Shown here piece by piece: positions 33,315 through 43,335 of a DNA stretch of 64,000 nt. A program made the position numbers and the translations under genes. Where the stretch lies: NCBI GenBank assembly GCA_000750105.3, contig JPHH03000004.1:930001-994000 (forward strand). The letters are read 5' to 3'. Below the pieces are notes generated by a model. It had not been told where the DNA came from, did not search any database, and saw nothing but the letters and a program-made list of their open reading frames with translations. Source of the stretch: Tolypocladium sp. Sup5 PDA-1 (lineage: Eukaryota; Ascomycota; Sordariomycetes; Hypocreales; Ophiocordycipitaceae). How positions within the stretch are numbered: the stretch's first letter is position 1; the number at the start of each line of letters is the position of its first letter.

Positions 33315-36300
33315 ATGGACTCTCCCCGTGACCAGGCGCGCCTCCGTCTGGGCCTCAATCCGCTCACGACGAGCGCGCTGGGACCTTACAACACGCAACT
33401 AAATACGCCCATGTCCGCCTTGTCCATGGCCTCTTCGCACATCCATTCGGCGCACACTCCCGGGAGCGCAATACAGCCTTATAACCCCCAGGAATGGGCG
33501 TCGTCGCCTGCGCCAGCCCCAGCGCCGCCCGAACGGCCGCGACAGTTCCAGACTGAGGCCCAAGGTGAAAGCATACTTGCCGTCTTCGTGTTGAATGTGT
33601 ACTGACTGGCCCCAAAGGATCAGCACTCCCACCTCCTCCATATAGCCCGCCGAGGAGTCGACAGCAGCGGCCGATGAGCACGGCCTTTGAGCATGCGATT
33701 GTCTCAGCATCGACGCCTCCGCCCCGAATCGCGACGACGACCATGCTCCGGCCGTCTCCAGAGCCGCAGGCCCCCCGTTCTTACCCGCCCCCTCCTGGCG
33801 CCAACGGACGAGGAGGCTCTCGGGAACGGCGCTTCGGCCTCTCCTCGTTGAGCAGGCGAAGTCACCACGACCAGCTCTCGAGCTCGCCGGATCCGCAACC
33901 ACATGTGCTGCCTATGAGGAGCATAGGGCCTTCGGCGTTATCCCCGGAGCCGGAGCGAATGACGGCGTCCCTTCCCTCCGCCTTCATGCAGACCGGTCCG
34001 CCGGCAGCTCGTCGGGCCGCTTCCACCGGCGCAATCGATACTCCCACGTCTGCTCGCTCTCGGTCTACGTCGCAAACGAGATGGGAACCCGGGATGCCAC
34101 TGCCCCCGCCTCCACCCTGGCCACCGCCTCCGGGATCAAGATCGCAAAGCGTGCAGAGCATGGACAGGAATAGCGTTCCAATAATCTCTCCTCCGACCCG
34201 CCGTCCACCGCCCAGCGGCGTGTCCTCCTTGGGCCCTGTTCCTCCCACTCCAGCAAACTGGGTCGACGAGGACGCACGGCCCAGCCAACCAGATAGACGT
34301 CGATCTCCAGGTCTAACCATCGACACGGTGACCGCGTCCAACTCCCAGGATGTGCCCGAGCCATTGGCATCATCAGGCAGTGCCAGCGGTGGTCTGAATC
34401 GAGCCAGGGCCGTTCGACACGACAAGACCATCATTCAGCGGAGAACAGAAAGCCGGACTCGGCATAGCTCGCATGGGTCGATTGACGCCGTGGCTCAACC
34501 ACACCATATCTCAGACATTGTGGTTCCCGAAAGCTCAGACAGCCGCCGGCTCACCGTCGCAAAGTCGACTCCGCACAGCGGTGGCAGGCAGCTTGACTTT
34601 CCCCGGGCAGGCGGGCCATCGTCGGCCCATCAAGACTCCCGCAATTCCACCCCTCGGGCTCCGGCCTCGGCCAAGTTGCCTCAACTCGAGACGGCAACGC
34701 CTCCGTTCTCTCCATATCCGGTCAAAGCTGGCCAGTCGTCAAATAGTTCCCAGTCTGTCGTGCCAAAGGCGCTGCCCACTCCACCACCCCAGACCCGGTC
34801 CGCGTCGAGATCTAGACCGCGCGACACCTCTCGTCCCCCGCCGTCTGCCACTACCCCAATGTCCAAGCAAATGGTTGTGGCTCAGAACCGCGAGCAGTTT
34901 GCCAATGCCACCATTGAGCGGTTCCGGGTCTTTGCGGCGAAAGAGGCGGCTGCGGCCACGGACGCCGATCGGGTCCGCATGTTTGCCGACTTCATTGTCG
35001 ACGAGTCCAGAATCCGGCGGGAGAGATATGCATCCGCCATTGGGGCAATGGGCTCTGAGATCTTCGACCTGACGCGAGACCTGTTCCGACCAATGACCGC
35101 TTCGAGACGCGAATCGGCCACTTCTCAGGGGGACTGGACCCCGGCCACGACAGATCCAAATGCTTCACAGAGGGACTCTGTAGGCTCGAGCTTCCGTGGC
35201 GACGGGTTATCGAATTCCGCCCCCGCGTCGGCGAATATACCGACGTCGCCGAGTGGTGGTGGGCCGCCAAACAACGTCAATTGGGCTACGAACTACATGC
35301 CTTCGCTGTCGCCTATTCTGAGCATGAGCGTGAGCGACAACTACGAAAACGGCAGTTCCCGCGGAAGGCCGCCGAGCCGCTGGTGGGAGTCGGATTCCCA
35401 GGGAGACCCATCCCGGGGGTTTGAGAGATCCAAGCGAGAGTCAAAGTACATGGGAGTTCCCAAGGGTCAGTGGGTCGAGGAAGAACAAAACGCGGTGGCA
35501 CACGGGGCGGCGAGCGAATACGGGTCGTCGGAGTATCCGCCGGAAAAGACTGGCTGGCACGACCCAGGGGAGCCATCGTGGACGCCGCAGCCCCTGAGAC
35601 TATCCGCAACGCCGGTGGGCTCCAGCACGTCACCATCGTCGTACAAGCCAGAGTCCGTGGACGTTTCCCGCCTCGTCACCATGCCTCCGCCGTACCCGCG
35701 GCACCACCCCGCCGTGAACAACAACCATCCGGAGCTGGCGGCGACTCGAACATCTGTTCGTGCGTTGAGCGACCTGACGGAGATTGACAAAGCCAAAGAG
35801 CGATTCGCCATTGCCAGCTCCAAGCGCCGGGAAGAATTCTCAAAGGCAGCCTCGGAGCGACGACAGTCCCTGAGGGCCAACTTGCAAAAGGAGATTAACG
35901 CCGGCAACCTCGGCTATGCGGATGCGGCTGCCATCGAGTCCGACTCCCAGGATCAAGAAAGAGACAAGAAGAAGGAACTGGAAAAGGCGGAATATGAGCA
36001 CTTCCAGAACGAGGTCATCGTGCCCCTAAACGACCTTTTGACGGGACGCATCACTCGCGCTACGGATCTGTTTGACGATTTGGCACGCCATTTGTTCGAC
36101 AATGGACAGATTGACGCCGACATGCCGCAGGAGGAGGGGGATGATAGGCCCGAGCTGCTCGAGAAGCTGACGCTGCTCAAGTGGATCTTTGAGACCCGCG
36201 AGGCCCTCCACCGAGCCATCTACGACATTCTCTCGGACCGCAACTGCCGATACCGCGAGGTCGTGGTAACTCCTTACCGGCTCTCGGGCAACAGCGAAAA

Positions 36301-36970
36301 GCTCAAGTCGGCGGAGGCGTTTTTTGCAGAGGACGCGGCCAAGCGAGAGTACGCCTACGCAAACGAGGTCCTGGACCGCGCACGAGGATTACGGACCGTG
36401 ATGGACGAGGCCGTCGAGCGAGGCGTGGCCCTACAGCTGTCTGCATTCTGGGACATTGCACCGCCGCTGCGGCAGTTGCTGGATAGCATCCCTGCTGATG
36501 TCGAGGGATTCAGCATCCAGATCCCGCCGTCCGAATTCGAGGAGAACCCGGCGTACCACGAGCACCCATTGCAGTACCTGTTTAGCCTGCTGCAGCACAC
36601 GGAAAAGAGCACGTATCAGTTCATTGAGTCGCACACCAACCTGCTGTGCCTGGGGCACGAAGTCAAGGAGGCCGTGGTGAATGCCAAGGCCAGGGTGCTG
36701 GCAACGCAGGTGGAGGAGGCGGACGGGACGCCCATATGCACAGAGGAGCGCGAGGAGCGGGCCAAGGCGATGCGGCAGGGCGAGGATAGGCGGCTGACGG
36801 AGGACCTCAAGGAAAAGGTGCGCGTGGTGCAGGACCAGTGGAACAGTGCACTGGGCGAGGGCATCAAGAACGTCAAGGAGCGGACGGGAGCGTGGCTGCT
36901 GCAGACGGGGGGGTGGGACGAGACACTGGAGGAGTCGGCAGGCTTCGGGGGCGTATCTGCGATTTCCTGA
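33315..36970 (+). CDS. Uncharacterised 1200-residue fungal protein, disordered N-half and helical C-half
   Basis: Exons 33315-33564 and 33618-36970 with a 53-bp intron. The first 400 residues are Pro/Ser/Arg-rich with no fold visible, including proline tracts (PLPPPPPWPPPPG) and a PPPYSPP segment. From about 34890 a conserved-looking helical domain begins (ATIERFRVFAAKEAAAATDADRVRMFADF). After a second disordered stretch, from about 35780, a long coiled-coil-like block follows (KERFAIASSKRREEFSKAAS). The C-terminal 300 residues are well ordered (EVIVPLNDLLTGRITRATDLFDDLARHLF, LTLLKWIFETREALHRAIYD). No catalytic motif or membrane helix is seen. The proline tracts could bind SH3 or WW domains; that is inference. 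The start is the first ATG in frame. Confidence 0.75.
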
Positions 36971-37509
36971 TGGAGATTCGGAGAAGACGCATGCTGGAAA
37001 CGGACGCCTTGTCTTGGATATGATTTTGGTGAATGGACTGTTGCTAGATACCCCATTGAGGACGATTTACGGCCTGAGCGCGCATGGCTTCTCTTGTATA
37101 TATTCTGGGGACGGCCGGGACATGCGATCCGAATATCAGACGATGGATATGTGCCATGTCAATTTGATGCAACTTTTCTGGACCGTCAGGGTATAAGTCC
37201 AGTTACTCCAGCCATATTGTACAATGAGTGTCTCGCCTAGTCAAACAATGGTTGCGCTCCTCCCATGCTTTTGTACATTGAACAGATCGTCCGCCTCGAC
37301 TCCTCCCGGTGGTCGTTTAATAATTTGCATGTCGACGAGTCCTTGCTTTTCCGGCAGATTGTTTTGTGCCTCGAGACGGGTTGTAGTATGTCGAGCCTGA
37401 ATCGAAGTGTAGGTTCTCCATCCGATGGCGATACGCACCGCTTCCTCCGCCATATTATAACCAAAATGTTTCTCCTCCTTTGCGCATTCCAACATCGCCC
37501 GCAGGTCGC
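36971..37509. other. Convergent intergenic region
   Basis: Holds the 3' flanks of the 1200-residue protein gene and of the Fmc1 gene. Nothing else seen. Confidence 0.5.
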
Positions 37510-37848
37510 TCACTCCTTCCCCTCGGGCTTGTGCACGAGCGGCAGGTTCATGCCCACGCGACGCGCCGTCAGCCGCACGCGCTCCTCCTCCTCCATGTCC
37601 ATGCCCGGGTTGTAGCGCTCGACGAGCGTCGCGTACTGCCGCTGCGAGCGCAGATACGTAATCGCCTGCTCGGCCTCGGCGCGGCTGTGGCTGGCGCTGC
37701 TGCCGTTGCCGTTGCCGTTGCTGCTGGCGAAGGAGGCGCGCAGGTGGGCGTGCAGCGAGGAGCGCGGGCTGGCGAGGAGGGGGCGGGCGGGCAGTTCGCG
37801 GAGGAGGGAGCGGTAGAGGGAGCGGATGTGGGCGGGGGAGGTGGCCAT
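37510..37848 (-). CDS. FMC1: ATP synthase assembly factor Fmc1, mitochondrial
   Basis: Single exon, 112 residues. It starts with an LYR-like helix (IRSLYRSLLRELP) and has the family-specific block YLRSQRQYATLVERYNPGM followed by EEEERVRLTARRVGMNLP. Yeast Fmc1 helps Atp12 fold the F1-ATPase alpha and beta subunits in the matrix. A low-complexity spacer (SNGNGNGSS) separates the two conserved parts. Its promoter is shared with the Met22 gene. Confidence 0.88.
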   Translation of the reverse strand: MATSPAHIRSLYRSLLRELPARPLLASPRSSLHAHLRASFASSNGNGNGSSASHSRAEAEQAITYLRSQRQYATLVERYNPGMDMEEEERVRLTARRVGMNLPLVHKPEGKE

Positions 37849-38440
37849 GATGGCGGCTGTGGTTGCGGTTTGCGGCCTGTGGATGTCGTGGTTGTGGTGA
37901 TGCTGGTGTTGTTGCGTGCTCTGGGAAAAATATTAGTGCCTCCCGCGATCGGCCCGTCGGCACTACAAGTACCGCTCCGTGGAGGGGCTTCAAACGAGGG
38001 GCATCTCGTCCACGGCTCTGCAGCACCATCAAGAGACAACCACCAATCGCAGATAGCAATTGCACTCGTCGGAATCTGCCTCTGCGTCCTGTCCGCATCT
38101 CCGAGGAAGCAAAGACGTTGGACGGCTCGGGCCTGTGCTCGCGATCTCTAAGCCCCCGACTTCCGGGTCTGACGCAACTAGCGACGCCTCGTGGTCACAT
38201 TGGATGCCGGCAACCCACTTGAGAGATCCCATGCGAGCCGCGACCCTCCAACCTCTTTCATCTCCCCGCCGTCCGTCGCCTGCCTCTCGTGCTTCTTCTT
38301 CCTCTTCTCCGAGATATCTGCTCCCCCTACTCGTCTCCTCCCTCCTCGTCCTCGCCCTGGCTCTCCTCGTCCCGCACGCCGCCATCCTCCGTCTGCGGCA
38401 GCTCTCCGACCACCTCCTCCGATCGCGCCCCCTCTCCACC
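37849..38440. promoter_or_regulatory. Divergent promoter region and leader, Fmc1 and Met22 genes
   Basis: Region between the Fmc1 ATG and the chosen Met22 ATG. In-frame upstream ATGs for Met22 exist at 38204 and 38231, so part of this leader may be translated as an N-terminal extension with a hydrophobic segment. Confidence 0.4.
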
Positions 38441-39514
38441 ATGGCTTCGTCCTCGCCGTACGCCCGCGAGCTGCAGGTCGCGCAGCTGGCCGTCCAGCGG
38501 GCCACCATCCTCACCAAGCGCGTCTTCCACGAAAAAGCCAAGGGCACCGTCGACAAGAACGACAAGTCCCCCGTCACCATCGGCGACTTTGGCGCCCAGG
38601 CGCTCATCATCGCGGCGCTGCGGCACAGCTTCCCTGCCGATGAGATTGTCGCCGAGGAAGAGGCCGCGCAGCTGCGTGAGGATGCCAACCTGCGCGACAC
38701 CATCTGGGAGCTCGTAAAGGACATCAAGCTCGACGACGCTGCGGCGGAGCAGGTGCTCGGCGGGCCCATCAAGGACGTCGACTCCATGCTCGAGCTCATA
38801 GATCTGGGCAACAGCAAGGGCGGCTCCCAGGGCCGCATCTGGACCATTGACCCCATCGACGGCACAAAGGGCTTCCTGCGCGGTGGCCAGTACGCCGTCT
38901 GCCTCGGCCTCATGGTCGACGGCGACGTCAAGGTCGGCGTCCTCGGCTGCCCCAACCTCCCCGTCGACGACGCCGCCCGCCTGACCGCCGACATTGGCTC
39001 CAACCAGACCGACGAGGGCCGCGGCGTGCTCTTCTCGGCCGTCCAGACCGAGGGCGCCACCAGCCGCGCCCTCACGACCGGCGCCCTGTCCGAGGCGAAG
39101 CCCATCTCGATGCGCCCCATCAGCGACCTCAGCAAGGCCACCTTTTGCGAGAGTGTCGAGGCGGGCCACTCGGCGCACGACGACCAGGCCGTCATCTCCC
39201 AGAAGCTGGGTATCACGGAGCCCAGCGTTCGCATGGACAGCCAGGCCAAGTACGGCTCCATCGCCCGCGGCGCCGGTGACATTTACCTGCGCCTGCCCGT
39301 CAAGGCCACCTACCAGGAGAAGATATGGGACCACGCCGCGGGCGACCTTATCGTCAGGGAGGCGGGCGGCCAGGTCACCGACATTCACGGCAAGAGGCTC
39401 GACTTTGGCGTCGGCCGGACGCTGGTCAACAACAAGGGCGTCGTTGCTGCTCCTGCGGCTGTCCACGGGACAGTCCTAAAGGTGGTGCAAGACGTCCTCA
39501 ACATCAAGCAGTAG
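38441..39514 (+). CDS. MET22: 3'(2'),5'-bisphosphate nucleotidase Met22/Hal2
   Basis: Single exon, 357 residues from the ATG at 38441, exactly the yeast length. It converts 3'-phosphoadenosine 5'-phosphate to AMP, clearing a by-product of sulfate assimilation that inhibits RNA exonucleases; it is Mg-dependent and lithium/sodium-sensitive. Metal-site motifs of the inositol-phosphatase superfamily are present: KSPVTIGDFGAQ, EEEAA, WTIDPIDGTKGFLRGGQYAV and KIWDHAAGDLIVREAGGQVTD. The ATG at 38441 has near-ideal context (CCACCATGG). The frame is open upstream, and starting at 38231 would add 70 residues with a strongly hydrophobic stretch (YLLPLLVSSLLVLALALLVP), giving a membrane-anchored or organelle-targeted form. 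Confidence 0.93.
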   Translation: MASSSPYARELQVAQLAVQRATILTKRVFHEKAKGTVDKNDKSPVTIGDFGAQALIIAALRHSFPADEIVAEEEAAQLREDANLRDTIWELVKDIKLDDAAAEQVLGGPIKDVDSMLELIDLGNSKGGSQGRIWTIDPIDGTKGFLRGGQYAVCLGLMVDGDVKVGVLGCPNLPVDDAARLTADIGSNQTDEGRGVLFSAVQTEGATSRALTTGALSEAKPISMRPISDLSKATFCESVEAGHSAHDDQAVISQKLGITEPSVRMDSQAKYGSIARGAGDIYLRLPVKATYQEKIWDHAAGDLIVREAGGQVTDIHGKRLDFGVGRTLVNNKGVVAAPAAVHGTVLKVVQDVLNIKQ

Positions 39515-39704
39515 ACGGATAGCTGCGGTTGGGTTATGAAGGATACGGAAAATACGGACGGCACAAAAGTTAACGTGCTAGATAGGGTCAGATGATTCCC
39601 CAAATTTACAAAAGTCAAGATGGTAGTAGTACATATTTCTATACATCCCGAGACTGTACAGTTCACGCCGCTCCACGCCGTATATCCCCCCACAGACAAC
39701 CCCC

Positions 39705-40599
39705 CTACTTGATCTTCTTCTGCTTCAGCTTAATCGTCTGGTCGTTGATGAAGACGCCCTTGCCCTTATACGGCTCCGGCGGGCGCCACTGGCGCACGCG
39801 CCCGGCAAACGACATGATGACCTCGCGGTCCGGGCCCTCGAGCAGGATGCGCGTGGGCGCGGGCGTGGAGACGCGGACGCCGCGGGGGATGCCCTCCTCG
39901 ACGGGGTGAGTGAAGCCGAGCTTGAGGCATAGGAAGCGCTGGCCGGGGAACTGCTCCTTGGCGCCGCGCTGCTCGACGCTCGCGCGGTAGCCGACGCCGA
40001 CGAGGCGCAGGATGGCCGTGTGGCCCTCGGAGACGCCCATGACGTAATTGTTCAGGTACGACCACGTCGTGCCTAGGGGTCGTTATGTTAGTAAAGGCCT
40101 TCCATCTCCTTACGCGGGAAGTGTTGCAATGTACCCCACATCTCCTTCTGCTGCTTCACGTTGGCGTCCTCGACGCTCAGCAGCGCCGTCCCGTCCTCCA
40201 GGTCCTGGCTCAAGCCCACAAACTCGGGGACATCGAGCTCCAGCGTCCCTGCACCCCCCATGTCAGCAAATCTTCTTCTGTCAGCGAGAGCCTCCGAAGA
40301 GAGAGAAACTCACCCAGCGGCCCCTTGACCGTAATCGTCTTCTTCACAGTCGCCTTGTATGACGTCGCACTCCTCGACGCTTTCGGCTCTCCCATCGTCA
40401 GCTCCACGCCCGGCGGGATCGAAATCGGCGTCCGGCCCAGCTTCGAGGGTCGCTTCGTCGTCGTCGAGAACGGGTGCTGCTGTCGCGGCGTGAGTCGCTG
40501 CCACGCCGGCACCAGGAGCCCCGGTAGCGCCACGCCCGGCGCCGCGCGCAGGACATGGCCCAATGCCTTGCCCCGGCTGGGAGCAAACGTTGCGGCCAT
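39705..40599 (-). CDS. MRPL6: Mitochondrial ribosomal protein uL6m
   Basis: Exons 40599-40314, 40248-40135 and 40072-39705, with introns of 65 and 62 bp; 255 residues. The first 50 residues form a basic presequence ending near HPFSTTTKRPSKLGR. The bacterial-type L6 body follows: KTITVKGPLGTLELDVPEF, TTWSYLNNYVMGVSEGHTA, LVGVGYRA and the C-terminal PPEPYKGKGVFI motif. The protein sits near the GTPase-associated region of the mitochondrial large subunit. Intron 2 has a clear branch point (ACTAAC). It is followed by a convergent end with Met22, 190 bp apart. Confidence 0.92.
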
Positions 40600-41007
40600 T
40601 GAGTCCGCCCTGGTGTCCCAATGGATGTGATGTGTGGTGTTGTCGCCGTAGCTGTCCCTGTCGCTGCTTGCATTGGAACTTTTTGGATGCTTAGTCAGAA
40701 CATCACGTGCGCCCCTGGCCTCGCCTCCTCCAGGCTAGAGTCTGCCAACCGTGAGATTAGAGGTGCAGCATAAACACAGCAATTCAATTACAAGTCAGAG
40801 AATCTGATTATGGTACTCAACTACTCGTTGATTTGTTTACTCACGTGTTGCGCGAATCGCACCACGGTCGATAAGGTATCTAGAAACCCGTTCGCACAAT
40901 TACCTCCTCACCCCGAAGCGAAGTCTGAACTCTGCCGGCTTGCAATGACAAATACGTCGCTCAATTGGAGACGCGCGGCTAAGTACAAAATGGCTGTAGG
41001 AGCTGGC
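40600..41007. other. Intergenic region between the tubulin 3' end and the uL6m promoter
   Basis: 408 bp. No gene; expected to hold the tubulin 3' untranslated region and the uL6m promoter. Confidence 0.45.
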
Positions 41008-42686
41008 TTACTCCTCGGCCTCAAGAGGAGCCTCCTCCTCGTACTCCTCTTCCTCCTCGTCGATGCCAGCATCCTGGTACTGCTGGTACTCCGAGACCAG
41101 GTCGTTCATGTTGGACTCAGCCTCAGTGAACTCCATCTCGTCCATGCCCTCGCCAGTATACCAATGCAAGAAAGCCTTGCGACGGAACATGGCAGTGAAC
41201 TGCTCGCCGACACGCTTGAAGAGCTCCTGGATGGAGGTCGAGTTGCCAATAAAGGTCGACGACATCTTCAGGCCACGGGGAGGGATGGCGCAGAGGGCGG
41301 TCTGAATGTTGTTGGGGATCCACTCGACAAAGTAGGACGAGTTCTTGCTCTGCACGTTACGCATTTGGTCCTCGACCTCCTTCATGGCGACCTTGCCACG
41401 GCTGTAGTCATGTTAGCGAGATGTAGCGGAGTAGGTGAATGCACAGGAAGACTCACAAGATGGCAGAGCAGGTCAGGTAGCGGCCGTTGCGGAAGTCGGA
41501 CGCAGCCATCATGTTCTTGGGGTCGAACATCTGCTGGGTCAACTCAGGCACACTGACGGCGCGGAAGGAGTGGGCGCCGCGGCTGGTCAGGGGAGCGAAG
41601 CCGACCATGAAGAAGTGCAGACGAGGGAAGGGAACCATGTTGACGGCGAGCTTGCGCAGGTCAGAGTTCAGCTGGCCGGGGAATCGCAGGCAGGTGGTGA
41701 CACCGGACATGACGGCGGAGACCAGGTAGTTCAGGTCGCCGTAGGAGGGGTTGGACAGCTTGAGGGTGCGCATGCAAATGTCGTACAGCGCCTCGTTGTC
41801 GATACAGAAGGTCTCGTCCGAGTTCTCGACCAGCTGGTGGACGGACAGGGTGGCGTTGTAGGGCTCGACGACAGTGTCGGAGACCTTGGGGGAGGGGACG
41901 ACCGAGAAGGTGGCCATCATGCGGTCGGGGAACTCCTCGCGGATCTTGGAGATGAGCAGGGTGCCCATACCGGCACCGGTGCCACCACCCAGGGAGTGGG
42001 TGATCTGGAAGCCCTGCAGGCAGTCGCAGCCCTCAGCCTCGCGACGGACGACATCCAGGACCTGGTCGACGAGCTCGGCGCCCTCAGTGTAGTGACCCTT
42101 GGCCCAGTTGTTGCCAGCACCAGACTGGCCGAAGACGAAGTTGTCGGGGCGGAACAGCTGGCCGAAGGGACCAGCGCGGACGGCGTCCATGGTGCCGGGC
42201 TCGAGATCGACGAGGACAGCGCGAGGAACATACTTGTTGCCGGAGGCCTTTGACGCGTTAGCCAGCGTGACGGGTGAGCATTCGGAAGTTGAGAGACAAA
42301 CCTCGTTGAAGTAGACGCTCATGCGCTCGAGCTGGAGCTCAGAGGTGCCGTTGTAGACACCATTGCTGTCGAGGCCGTGCTCGCCAGAGATGGTCTGCCA
42401 GAAAGCAGCACCGATTTGGTTGCCCTGCCCAATCGTGAGCCTCCCAACGTGTTTACCGTCGAGGACGCGGAATACTACTTACGCACTGGCCGGTCTGGAG
42501 GTGAACCTGTCATCGCAGAAAGAAATTGGGTCAGCAAGCAGCTCGTCGATAGCATCACGGGTGTTGCGTCGTGAGGTTTGGGCCGCAACGGCATGGCATG
42601 TTTTCGGCGGGGTAGAATCAGGGGCTGTTGATTCGGACGCGTCGCGGGTGAGGGGTCGTGGGTAGAGGACTCACAATCTCACGCAT
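41008..42686 (-). CDS. TUB2: Beta-tubulin
   Basis: Five exons: 42686-42675, 42506-42483, 42424-42302, 42247-41457 and 41401-41008; introns of 168, 58, 54 and 55 bp. The 447-residue product is a full-length beta-tubulin: exon 1 encodes only MREI, exon 2 VHLQTGQC, exon 3 ends SVYFNE, exon 4 ends in CSAI. GTP-binding motif GGGTGAGMG, the signature SAVMSGVTTCLRFPGQL and an acidic C-terminal tail (DEEEEEYEEEAPLEAEE) are present. It polymerises with alpha-tubulin into microtubules and binds exchangeable GTP. The benzimidazole-contact residues are the sensitive type: Phe167, Glu198 and Phe200. The intron pattern is the one seen in filamentous ascomycetes. Confidence 0.98.
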
Positions 42687-43335
42687 GTTGGCGTATGGAG
42701 GCTGTCGTCGACGACGTGTGTGCTGGAGAGTTGAAGATGGGAGTTGGGAATCTCAAGCTGGGCTAGCTTCAAGATTCAAGGCGTGTGGTGGACAAGGGAG
42801 AGAAGTCGAGGACGAGGTGTTGATTTTTGTTGGAGGTGCATGAGGTGGTTCACCGCCACGACCCCCGGCCGGGGGAAGCAGGTGCGGGACCCTCACTTTC
42901 GCTTGTTTACACCGTGGCCCGTGCACGGCCCGAAGCGGCAAGGCGCCACAGGCACACCCGCCAAGCTGGTGGGAGTACGTCCGCAGAACGGCAACAGCTG
43001 CCCAGAGGATGGAGGCAAGAGCTACAGCTGTGGGCTGGTTGAAATGCTCGTGCCTCTCGGGCTGACACCAAGATGCAAGGCATCTGGAACGATTTCTACA
43101 TGTGAAATGCTTCCTTGGAAAGGGAGTGCACTCTGTCTCAGGAGATGCTGGCTTGCCGCTAATGACCCCGCCAGTCACTTCGCTGAGATGAAATTGCCCC
43201 ACCGCTCTACAATATCACGGCCAAATCAGCAGGTTTTGGCACCACTCCATCCCGGAGGCGCTCGTGTCGATTACATGTAATTCGTAGTCCGTAGATTGTC
43301 TTCATCTTCTGATATCCTTCAGAGCATGGCAATAA
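42687..43335. other. Intergenic region: tubulin promoter and Gcn20 3' flank
   Basis: 650 bp. No gene. The tubulin-proximal part is expected to be promoter and 5' leader. Confidence 0.45.

Noticed and set aside
38327..39466. 379-codon open frame antisense to Met22
   Set aside because: Lies entirely opposite conserved Met22 codons; composition (Gly, Val, Asp, Leu) is typical of a shadow frame.
41435..42253. 272-codon open frame antisense to beta-tubulin
   Set aside because: Shadow of a highly codon-biased gene.
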